Source: Chromobotia macracanthus
Lineage: Eukaryota; Chordata; Actinopteri; Cypriniformes; Botiidae
Length of the DNA stretch: 64,000 nt
Assembly (NCBI GenBank): GCA_036877525.1
Contig: JAZGTH010000005.1
Location: forward strand, 1,352,001-1,416,000
Direction of reading: 5' to 3'
Under the pieces are notes generated by a model. It was not told the DNA's origin. It made no database searches and was given only the letters and a program-made list of their open reading frames with translations. Every line of letters starts with the position of its first letter. Positions within the stretch are counted from its first letter, which is position 1. The position numbers and the translations under genes are program-made. This document shows positions 52,241-62,429 of this stretch, one piece after another.

Positions 52241-52439
52241 TTCTCTAAATAAGTCGGGGTGTGTACGGCGTGGGTTGTGGCTGACAACATCCCAAATAAA
52301 CACCCCTTTGCATTACAAACGGCTCGTCCTTGTCTGAGAACTCTACAGTATCTTTCTTCTAGACAATGCTGGGAAGATTGTTTCAGAGTGTGGACGCCAA
52401 ATATGAACGTGAAGGACTGTAATCATAGAGGATCTCGAC

Positions 52440-52840
52440 ACAGGTACTGAGGAGCTAAACCATTCAGGGTTTATACAATGCCTGATAGGCAGTCAGTGCA
52501 GTGTTGACAAAACTGAGCTAATGTGGTCATACTTGTTCATTCTCGTGAGAACTCTGGCTGCTGCATTTTGAACCAGCTGGAGTTTTTGTATTAATTCTGC
52601 AGGGCAGCCACCAATTAGAGCATTGCAATAATCAAGCCTTGATATCATGAATGCATGAACTAATTTTTCGGTGTCTGACATGGAGAGCATGCGTCGTCGT
52701 TTTGATATTTTTTGAAAAATGCAGTTTTGCAAATATTGGAAATGTGGTTTTCAAAGGACAAATTGCTAATAAGTAAAACTTCTGTTTGTCTGAATTTAGT
52801 AGTAGAAAGTTGCTAGTCATCTATGTTTTGATATCGACAA
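52440..52840 (-). mobile_element. LINE (L2/Rex1-like) RT C-terminal fragment
   Basis: The minus strand reads MTSNFLLLNSDK, then after a deletion FPIFAKLHFSKNI, then MLSMSDTEKLVHAFMISRLD, YCNALIGGCP, IQKLQLVQNAAARVLTRM and KYDHISSVLSTLH. This is the standard post-palm region of fish L2/Rex1-type ORF2. A further part of the same kind of element lies at 54105-54480. Confidence 0.85.
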
Positions 52841-52870
52841 TGCATTCTGTTTGTTTGATTTATGCGTCTA

Positions 52871-54102
52871 CGGAAGCCCAGAACAACAAGTGAAGAAAAA
52901 AATTACTTATAGAAAGACAATTCAAACATATCTTGTTACTAAGTCGTTATTTCGAGATATCACGTCATTGCGTGTATTTTTACAGAGGAAAATATAAAAC
53001 TTGGGTTTAAGAAGTATGTAGATGCAACAATCATTAATCCCAGTGTTCGCTTAGCGCGTGCGTCTGATATCTGCGCGCTCCTCTCCAGCACAAGCTTTCT
53101 CTTCTGCAAAAGAGATTCAGTAACTTACACATGTGGACGTATAATATAACATACCCTGATGCGTGTGACTGTAACCGAGAAGTTTTTGATTATTGTAACT
53201 ATAGAGTCTGCTAAGTTGGAATCAAAAAGGTAAGATAAGAATGCTAGCCTAGTTAATTATTTATCTGTCAATAAATATCTGCTTTAAATCCTTTATACTG
53301 TTTTGTAGTCATTGTTATTAATATACTTCAATATCAAAATAAATTGTCTAATGCGAGGTACAGTGCAGCTTTAATAGATGTTATACTGTGTTAAAAATTA
53401 CAAATGCTTTTAAATGACTTAAAAGCACTAGAAAAAAGTAAATCTATATTGTATGACTGATGTTGACTTATTTTAATTAATTTTGATAAAATATTCATAG
53501 AATACTACATAGAATACGCCAATTGAGTCAAGCATTATTATTGTAATATGGTCCGTGTAGATTTACTGTACGTCTTTGCAATGCAATTGTGTTAACTATG
53601 ATTAGTGTTTTATTTGGTAAAAATAAACGCTATTAAAAACATTATTAAATAGCTGTATAGTTGTGTGGTAATTGCGGTATTGCTCTTTCAGCCAGCTTCA
53701 ATACACAATGAATTACACCTATTAGATTTGGTTTATTTGTTATAGTTATTTGTTAGCTTATATAAGCGCCTGTTAATTCTTCTTATGGTGTAGCACTTCG
53801 ATTATTACATTGTTATTTGCTTCACGTGCTTTATGACCTTTGTTGGCCCGATCAGAAACTCTTGCCAACTTATAAAAGTGCTTAACAGTACGTCAACTAC
53901 AATGAATTCTCTATCTTATTCTGCCCTCTAGTGCCTGATATCAATATTACTACAAACATTAACGAGACGCTAACTCGAATAAACGACTTAATAACGAGTT
54001 AATAACTCGAAATAACGACTCAGTAACTCGAAATAACGAGATAATTTAATTTTTTTTCTATACGTTTTATTTTTTTTCTTTACTTGAGATTCTGGGCTTC
54101 CG
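52871..54102. mobile_element. 1.23-kb TA-flanked inverted-repeat DNA element
   Basis: The termini CGGAAGCCCAGA (52871-52882) and TCTGGGCTTCCG (54091-54102) are perfect inverted repeats. Imperfect complementarity continues through (A/G)AAAAAAA to about 75 bp. Both ends are bordered by TA (52869-52870; 54103-54104), matching a TA target. Subterminal AACTCGAAATAACGA-type motifs repeat at the right end, and TCGTTATTTCGAGAT occurs near the left end. No coding capacity is visible, so it is non-autonomous. Confidence 0.75.
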
Positions 54103-54104
54103 TA

Positions 54105-54480
54105 GTAATGTACTAGTTCCCTGGGATGAAGTGGTGTCTTTTAAGAGGCAATCAATTGTGTTGCAGGCAATTGAATGTTTACATTCTCTGGCAGTATCTG
54201 TTTTGTTATTAAAGAAATTCATAAAATCATCACTACTAAGATGCTGACAACTGTCAGAAGCAGCAGAAGCAGCTGACGCTTGGTTAATTTAGCCACTGTG
54301 TCAAATACATATCTAGGGTTGTGTTTATTATAGGGTTGTGTATGTACTAACATATTTGAAAAGTAGTATTTTGAAAGTTTTTTAAGACCTTTCTGTAATT
54401 TGAAACACTCTCCTTTAATGCTGTACAGAATACCTCCTGTTTTGTTTGTTTCCAATTACATTTCACTTTTCGAGCTGCTC
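54105..54480 (-). mobile_element. LINE ORF2 linker fragment
   Basis: The minus strand reads LQKGLKKLSKYYFSN, then NKHNPRYVFDTVAKLTKRQ, a block found between endonuclease and RT in fish L2/Rex1-like ORF2, and then text corresponding to SSDDFMNFFNNK. It has the same orientation as 52440-52840. The RT core between them is missing, and the TA-flanked element occupies the junction. Confidence 0.75.
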
Positions 54481-54742
54481 TTTTAAGGGTGTGCGAATTC
54501 CCATTGAAGGAAAGTGTCCTGATGCAGTTAGTTGGGGCTCCAGAGAGAGAGAGAACCAGTCTGATGCAGAGGTCTTTGATGAATGGAAAGACCTCTTAAG
54601 AATATTAATCAACCAAAGTTATTAAAATGTTAAATGGACAATAATGTTCAGGATATCAAAAATGCAACTCATAGATACTAAACACAGATACATGTGATCT
54701 TAAATAACGGCCCTAACGGCCTTTATGTGCACAGATTAATAT

Positions 54743-54743
<1 letters not shown>

Positions 54744-54798
<55 letters not shown>
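54744..54798. repeat. (TA)n microsatellite
   Basis: About 55 bp of almost pure TA repeats. Confidence 0.95.
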
Positions 54799-54802
<4 letters not shown>

Positions 54803-56333
54803 TGTAGCATGGGGGAATATTGGAGACATGTTTTTACATGTCTGTTTTGCATTCTTAAATGGTTTCTTTGTATGTTCTCAAAGTAAATAAAGTGAGAGTG
54901 AATCTCTCTACATTTCTTTGGGTTGTAAAGCATCTGAATCTATGGGTTGCTATGGTCACCAGAGGCCTGGTTTGGCATTTGGTTGTTAATTGCAGTTTGG
55001 GGGTAGTTTTACAGACACTCCAAGAGCTGGTTTGTGAAGTAAGGTATATGTAGTTTTATTCATGAAATATAACCAGTGGTTGTGTGCCTAATCTGTCTCA
55101 GACACTACAATAAGAAGCACAACATGAATTTTACTGAGAAAGATCCATTTTTGCTATCATCAATCAGTCAAACCAGAAATGGGGCAAGGAATGGAAAAAA
55201 AAAATCTACATTTACCTTTAATAAGTGACAAAAACAGACAAAAAACAACTTGACAATGCTTTTTCTCCAACTGAACAGAAATTTGTAATTTGTGCCAAAC
55301 GCGTGAAGGAAAACGAAAGTAAGTGCTGTTCATACATATGAAAGTCATATTGTACATATTTTATTAATCCATAATTCCTATTCTATATATAATCTATGTA
55401 AGCAATAAGGTATAAGAAACTTTTGCTGTATCAAAAATAAGACACAGCTGAAAGGTGTTGGCATGACGCAAAGCGGGGTGACATTCACGATACAGCACTA
55501 GCCTTGAGTACATTATTACTTTTATAAAACAGTTACCACACAATACAAATATTGAAACCAAAAATATGTATTAATGCAACATTCATAAAATCATTTAAAG
55601 CCTTCTGTCCATTGAATAAATATTCTGATGCTCTTTCATTTTACATTCTCGAGCAGGGAATGTTTCATTTACAGTGCTAAGGGTGCTGAAAAGTGATACA
55701 CAGAATTGTTAGTTGCAGTGGTCATAACTGTGCTGTCATAAATACAACAATCAGAATCAAGGACTGAAACTAACCATTTTATAAATAATCACACACATAA
55801 AGTGCATGTACAAGCAATACACACAGATAGATGAGAACATGCACATTAAATATGAAACAATCATGTTCTTTTTAAGCTGTGTTTAATTTTATGAGACAGT
55901 AGTCTGCTTTAACTAAGCCACATTTGCAATGTACATTTAGTCTATGCATAAGTATAGGCCACACACTGTATGAACATCTAGGTCAGAAGAAACACAATAG
56001 GATATCAAGGTTGCTGATCTTCTGCAAGTTATTGTATTTTAAGTTATGGTTATTTGTAATGACTTCAGTGTAAAGTGGGGGTTAATTTTAACACGTAATA
56101 ACTTAACTTAAATTAATAATGTATTAAAACATCACAGATTTACTCTGTTAGAGCCAATAATTAACAGATTGGCAAGAAATATATATATATTGTGGAGTGT
56201 ATATTTTTAATTGTTTTATTACTATGGGTTTTTTTTATACATTTTATATTAATCACTTGATGTTTTTATGAAAACTGATTTATTAAACTTGCTTATGAGC
56301 TCTGACCTGAGAAGAAAGACAGTTGTGTGACAA
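54799..56333. other. Intergenic, nothing assigned
   Basis: AT-rich, non-coding. Text near 55440-55500 ('ttggcatgacgcaaagcggggtgacattcacgatacagcac') has the look of a fish transposon terminus, but no partner end was found. Confidence 0.4.
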
Positions 56334-56740
56334 AAAGGAGATGTTACAGAAAATGAAATGTTTCAGTTAGAGGCGTGGGTTGATGCTTGCACGAGCAGAT
56401 GACCTCGGATGTCTGAAGGGAAGGAGTCAGAGAGAAGAATAGGGTGTTTTGTGCGTGTTGTGCTTTGATTTGTAGGGTGCAGCTGTTCTTGGAGAAGTGG
56501 TGTGGCTCGCCAAGGACTGCCGGATGATGTGGAAGAATGGAGTCAGATAACAGCGAGTAGGGCGTTGCTGGAGAAACATATAAAAAGCAGAGTGTTAGAG
56601 TAGGAAGGCAGAGCTCTCATGTATACAGCGCTGGATTTACTCTTGGCTTTCTGTACTTGATCATGAATAAATTGTTAAACTTTAGTCGTGTCTTCTACCT
56701 CATTTTTGAATGCGCATGGACAAAGTTTAGTCCGACAACA
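56334..56740 (+). mobile_element. Probable solo LTR (retrovirus-like or other LTR element)
   Basis: The unit begins TGTGTGACAAAAAGG and ends GTCCGACAACA (TG...CA). It contains a TATA-type CATATAAAAAGC (~56577) followed about 90 bp later by GAATAAA (~56664), i.e. the promoter and poly(A) order of an LTR. No internal genes are attached. The right flank is TA repeat, so no duplication can be read. Confidence 0.45.
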
Positions 56741-56869
56741 TATATATATATATAATGATGTCATGACATGCTACATTTGCATAGTCTCATCACCTGAGCA
56801 CATACATTGTACAGTCCTGTTATTACTGCATATACAATGCGTTTATGCAGAGTTTGTAATTAACCCAAA

Positions 56870-57540
56870 GAACAAAAGAACCAAATGTGGAGGGTTGCCT
56901 TTCGAGATTGACGCTGTGAGGGATGCGCTTCAGGTGCGCCCGAGTCTGAACACATGTAAAATCAGCTCAAGGTCATGTGACGCAGCAATGCGCGCCACGA
57001 AGCCTTTAAAAGGCGCCTGCAAAATACGTCATTAGTTTCTTGTCTCGAAGTGTGTTTGTCTGTCTGTATGTTAGTCAGGTCTGAGTCTGAGGGAAAAAAA
57101 GAAGATGAGCGTTAGGAAGTAGCTAGAAACAAAGAATGCAAGAAAAGAGAAAAGGTTTTAAGAAGTGTGTGCACTCTGCCCACGCCACATCACGGCGGGT
57201 GACGCACGATATGTGTGTATTTTGTTTGAGAGCTCACAGTCCTCCGTGTGAATCGCTTCCACTAAAGATGCTCCCCTCCCGCCTCGCGCTCTTTCATTCA
57301 GACGGGCAGCTGCACGTCGCGGGTCGGTCTCCTCTGCCGAGGCGGAGCGGAGGCTGCACTCGTGGGGTTCGCAGCTTGATTTGGGAGGCGGGCTCCGCCT
57401 TTTCTCCGTCGTATCAAACGAGCGCACGCTGCGCTTGAGCAAATGAACTCTCAATTCTTTAGCGTAACGGAACTCTGCAAACTTTGACTCCCTCTCCTCT
57501 AACATCTCAGACAGCCTAACGCCGTGCTGTAATGAGCATG
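56870..57540 (+). mobile_element. DIRS-type gag fragment, copy E
   Basis: The leader has TTTAAAAGGCGCC (~57003). Gag text from ~57150 follows: EVCALCPRHITAGDAHDMCVFCL (cysteine-rich CPxCxxxxxxxDxHxxCxxCL pattern), then SLPLKMLPSRLALFHSDG. This matches fish DIRS gag. GC content is far above its surroundings because of the element. Frameshifts are present and no RT follows. Confidence 0.75.
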
Positions 57541-58371
57541 CCCGCGCCCTAAAACAGCAGCCCTGAAAATGCAGCGTAATTGGAAACGAACAAAACTGGG
57601 GGTACTCCGTACAGCATGGAAGGAGAGCGTTTCATATTATAGAAGGCCTTAAAAAGCTCTAGATCTGCCTACTTTAAGTCTTTCAGAAAAAAAATAACCC
57701 TAGATATAAAATAAAGGAGGGTTTTAATTCGGTGGGGTCGTATGGATGCTCTTGAGAAGGAGAATGCAGAATTAAAAAAAAAAAAACTTTTTTAAACACT
57801 ATGACAGCAAACTATTAGGATAAAAGGAGGTTTAGCCAGGCAACATTTGCTTGGTAACCAGCTCCAAAGCGTAGCCAATGATCAGAAACTAACCACGGAC
57901 TTGTTAAAGATGGGTTTTTGCTGCAGAAGTGACTTATGTCACTTATGTTCTTTTATAATTACAGCCTCATTGTTATTTAATTGTCTTTGTTATTGTTTTT
58001 TTCTGTTGCTTAGTTTATGTAGTTTTCTGCTTATTTTAGGGTGAATGCTTAGTTTTATCTCATTTTGTTTTGTTTTTTAAGTGATTTGAAATTCTTTGTA
58101 AGGGATGGGGTGAAATTAGTAGTCACACAATTATTCCAAAAACACTAAGTGTAATCTACATATAAAATGAAAATGGTTCATTCACATATTTGCAAACCCC
58201 CCCCTGCATGTTGATACTGTTCGGGTCACCTGGCAGTGAAAGTGGAGGCTAAAAAGTGGATGCTATTATACTAAGTTGCAAAGAAACAAATAGTATTTAA
58301 AACTGAGACATTTTTCACCTCAGTCTCTCTCTCTCTCTCTCGCACGCACGCACGCTTTCCCTATTCTCTTG
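57541..58371. other. Intergenic, nothing assigned
   Basis: Mixed AT-rich sequence. A short CT/CG simple tract lies at about 58323-58352. Confidence 0.45.
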
Positions 58372-59330
58372 GTGTCATTATGACTTTTGGGGTCCTCATC
58401 CTGCCTGGGGTCTATAAGTCAAAGGATGAATCAACAGCCAGTCTGTGGGATTCAGAGACAGGCAGGGCTATATTTTGTGCCACAATGGAGACTTTTCATA
58501 TTTTCTCCAGAGTAATCCAATTTGATAATCGAGAAACAAGCAGCTATTAGGACAGTGTGGAACAAGTGGGTAGAGCAACTTCCACTACTCTTTAACCCAG
58601 GCCCTAATGTCACAGTGGATGAAAGGCTAGTGGCATTCAGAGGTTGCTGCCCATTTAGACAATATATGCCTTCCAAACCAGCTAAATACGGCATGAAACT
58701 TTGGGCAGCATGTGATGCAAGTACCAGCTATACATTGAACATGCAGGTTTACACTGGAAAGCCGGTTGCAGGAGCCCCAGAGAAGATTCAGGGTATGAGG
58801 GTCGTGCTTGATATGGCACATGGTCTCAGGGGACACAACATAACCTGTGACAATTTTGTCAGGAGCTTCTAAAGAGAAAGCTCACGATGGTCAGAACGGT
58901 CCCAAAAAACACGGCTGAACTCCCTGCTGAGCTGCTGGTAACCAAGAAAAGGGCCCCTCAGTCTTCCATGTTTGCCTTCACAGACACGACAGCCCTAGTG
59001 TCTTACTGCCCCGAAAAGGGGAAAAATGTTGTGCTTATAAGCACTTTGCACAAAAATGCTGAAATCAGCACACGAGAGGACCAGAATCCAAGTATGATTC
59101 TAGACTACAATGCCACCAAAGGGGGGGTTCCTATAGCACCAAGCGAATGACTGCGCACTGGCCGCTGGTTATCTTTTACATGCATTCGTCATCTGGAAGG
59201 AGATCTTTCCTGAGTGGAATGTGTCAAAGCTGTACAAGAGGTGCATCTTCCTTGAGGAGCTGGGGAAGGCACTTGTGGTACCACATATACAACAAAGGCA
59301 GCACATACCAAGCACAACTATCACAATGCA
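58372..59330 (+). pseudogene. piggyBac-type transposase fossil
   Basis: From ~58378: GVYKSKDESTASLWDSETGR, FHIFSRVIQFDNRE, then after a deletion AIRTVWNKWVEQLPLLFNPG, VTVDERLVAFRGCCPFRQY, PSKPAKYGMKLW, YTLNMQVYTGKP, GHNITCDNFVRSF and, after a frameshift, RTVPKNTAELPAELL, STLHKNAEIS and ILDYNATKGGV. The three catalytic Asp codons of the piggyBac DDD triad are all still present (58618-58620, 58849-58851, 59103-59105). The last part (MTAHWPLVIFY, then KLYKRCIFLEELGKAL in another frame) ends near 59290. No TTAA-bounded termini were identified. Confidence 0.85.
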
Positions 59331-59799
59331 TTGACATGTCACTTGTGTGCTGTGGAGACTCACAGACACATACATACATGTGTTCATATTTTGTTCATTT
59401 TTGGTTCAAAAACAGTACTTAAATAAAGGTTACTTCAATACAAATCCTCATGACTCATTTGCCTTGATTTTAAGTCAGCGTGTCAATATGACCCTGAACA
59501 GAAGAGGTGTCTCGTGTTAGGTTATCTACATCACTCCATAAAAAGAATAGCTTTCAAAACAAAGTAAAAAAAAAATCAATGTATTTTAATGTAAAACTAT
59601 TGTATTTTATATGTGGGTCTTTCCAATGAACATTAAAAATAGTTTTAACATGCATTTTTTTAATGAAAAACGAGTGAATTATCCTCATTAAACCATGATC
59701 TGTGAGAGGTAAAGAACACCATTGCACTAAATATTGATTGAAATGGTTGGTAATGGAGTTAATAATGAGATTAAATAAACGTTTAGAAATTTTTTTGGG

Positions 59800-62060
59800 T
59801 TTGACATCTTTGGATATTTAAACATGCCCTGGGTCAAATTGATCCAGGAACATCATTGCTGTTTCTGAGAAACGAACAAAACAGGAGGGTTAAAAGTACT
59901 CCTTTGGCAAAAGCAACTGGGGTTTTTAAATCCACTTGTAAAGTTTTAATACTTCTCAGGTAAGACTTTTTTTCTCTGGATGGGGTCACCGCATACCGGA
60001 TATGGAGGGCGGTGAAGTGGCTGCCTAAAAACAGGTGGGGGTCCGGTGGAGGATCGTTTTCAAGTCTTTTCTTGATGACCTCACTCTTCAATCTTTCCCA
60101 TTTGGACCCCCACATAAAATAAAACACTGCCCTCTCCAGCTGTAAAAGATAGCTTTAAAAATGAAAACCTTACCTTCAAAGGTCAGCTGTCTAAGTCCCC
60201 AAAACCCCAGTCTTTGCCTGACTTTCCCTAGCAAGTCAGTCCAGTTTCCCTGTCCTCCTCCCTCGCTGTCAAATTTTACACCTAAGACTCTGAGATTACT
60301 TTCCTTAAAATCCAATTCCAGTCCACCTGTGTCTACGTTCCCCCATGGCCTAAAGAGCTGGGCCTCAGACTCGTTTCTGTTTAGTTTTGCGCTTGAGGCC
60401 CAGTCAAGTCCATCATTCTTCGTATGGATACTGAGTCAGTTGCCAAAAGGGTCACATCGTCCATGAATAAAAGCACAGGTGTCTGTCAGTCCACCAGTCC
60501 CGGGAACTTCCAGTCCTTTAATCCATTTATCCCTTGTCAAGATTTGTGCCAGTGGCTCAATGCAAGCCACATACAAGAGGGAAGATAAAAGACACCCCTG
60601 ATGGACCCCACTGCGGATCTCTGCCGCTTTTGATAAGTACCCATTAACAATGATTTTGCTGACCAGGCTGTTAAACAGCAATCCCACCCAAGCTATAAAC
60701 TTTTCCGGAAAACCCATTTGTTGCAGTACCCAGAACAGGTACTGGTGTGAGACACAGACAAATGCTTTTTCAAAGTCTAAATTTAGGACTGCTAATCGAA
60801 TGTTTCTGTCTCCCGATAAGAGATGCCATCTGTTATGCAACACTAGGCTGTCTGTGATCTTCCTTCTGGGCACAGCACAAGCTTGATCTGGGTGGATTAC
60901 ATCCTCTAAAACAGTAGACATATGTGTAGATAAAACCTTGCTAAAACGTTCAGTCAGTCTTTTCTCCTTTTTTGTATAGTAATGAAACTATATTCCAAAG
61001 CTGTTCGGAAGTCTGTCGAAAGTCTCAAATTCTTTAAATACTGTTAAATGTCACAGGCTAAAATATCCCAAAAGGTCAAGTAAAACTCCAGTCCATCCAT
61101 TCCTGGGAACTTCCCCCTTTTAAACCTTTAAGAGCTTTTTCTATCTCTGCTGTAGTAAAAATCTTGATATAAAAGCACAGAATTGTTGTCGACTTTCTTA
61201 TCTATAAAATCTAAACTTCCTCTAAGGTGTTTTCTTGTATTGTTTTTTTTATTAGACAGGTCAGCATAAAAATGTTTGATTTCCCTCTAAACTTTCTTGT
61301 TTTTATTTTCCTCCCACTTACTTTTAACTAAAAACAGGGATCAATATAGCATCAGTTGGCGGGCAGTCATGTGTGAAGAAAATCAATACGAGAGGCTTTG
61401 GTGCTATCACCACTGACCCAGGTGAAGCCCTCCTCTCCTCTTGGATGCAAAGTCTTTAATAAAAGATTTTAAGCAAGTGGACTGTTTTAAGCTTTGTGGT
61501 AAAACTGATGTCTTGTCTACCTTAAACTGCAGATCTTCCAACAACTCATACCTTTCATTTTTCTCTGTAAAACCGTATATATTTAATACATTAAAATCCC
61601 TATTTAAAAGTCAGATTAGCTAAAAGGGCCCACCCATCCTTCACCACTGTGCAACCCTTCAAGATGTGTGGGTTATTTATTAAAATGGCGACTATCATTT
61701 CTGTTCAAATTTGACCCACTCCAAATGGAGGGTCCTGGGGTCCACTTTTTTGGTAGATTGTGAGAGTAATTGAGCAATTTATTTAAAAGGCATGACATTT
61801 TTAAAAAATCATTTTATTTAAAAGACTGCAAATTTATTAAAAATCATAATTTCTTGTGACACCTGCTCTTCCTTAATCTTAATAGAGTTAATATCGGGGG
61901 GCTTGTGTCCAAAGTCTTTAGGGCCACAGAGATGGTCTCTTGTGGCTCCCTTGGCGATGATGTTCTAAGCTGAATTTGCAAAAAAGAGACCTCATTAGGG
62001 GATTCTAAGGGCCACACGCTCCTGCTCGTCCCCACTAAGGCTTACAGTTGAATGAGATGC
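59800..62060 (-). mobile_element. Tx1/L1-like LINE ORF2, copy 1 (degenerate)
   Basis: Parts on the minus strand in 5'-3' order: an N-terminal/endonuclease part near 61660-61330 (including GFTWVSGD-type text); RT lead-in 61130-61000 resembling KGKSPGLDGLP...EFYL; RT core 60921-60436 (ACAVPRRKITDSLVLHNR, IRLAVLNLDFEKAFVCVSHQ, SGVHQGCLLSSLLYVACIEP); then LRVLGVKFDSEGGGQGNW and RQRLGFWGLRQLTFEGKV (60315-60160); and LWGSKWERLK-like text with PDPHLFLGSHFTALH (60127-59960). The active-site region reads AFIHGRCD where YMDDVT is expected, so catalysis is lost. Confidence 0.85.
60436..60921 (-). pseudogene. Tx1-like LINE RT core, copy 1
   Basis: A 161-codon frame with LDFEKAF (first catalytic Asp block) and the GVHQGCLLSSLLY block; the second YxDD is destroyed. 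It is the longest intact stretch of the LINE at the right side of the window. Confidence 0.85.
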
Positions 62061-62429
62061 CCTCAGTTTTTTCCCCTCTGTTTCAGACAGAGGAGAACCC
62101 GCAATTGAGCACATTGGGGAGCAGATCTAAAGATTCTGTTCCTGTGCTTTCTGATCCACTCTTGGATCTGATAAGAACATATTTTTTTGTTTGAAATTGA
62201 CAATTAAACATTTCAAATTAAATAACAGCATAATCATACATTTAACTATAATTTAAGACATTTTAGCTATTCATAAATTATAATAAAAACAAACATTTGT
62301 CTTACATTTTCAGGTTGTTAACCTGTTTAAGAGTAACTAAAAATGACTTATCTATATTTGGGTTTTTTAAACTTTTTTAAAAAAAAAAAAAAATCAAATG
62401 CCAAAAAGGGAGAGGATCGAGGGTGAGGT

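Noticed and set aside
57130..57510. GC-rich patch with ORFs on both strands, like a CpG-island first exon
   Set aside because: The plus-strand translation matches DIRS gag (cysteine-rich CALCP...CVFCL block), so the GC content comes from the retroelement.
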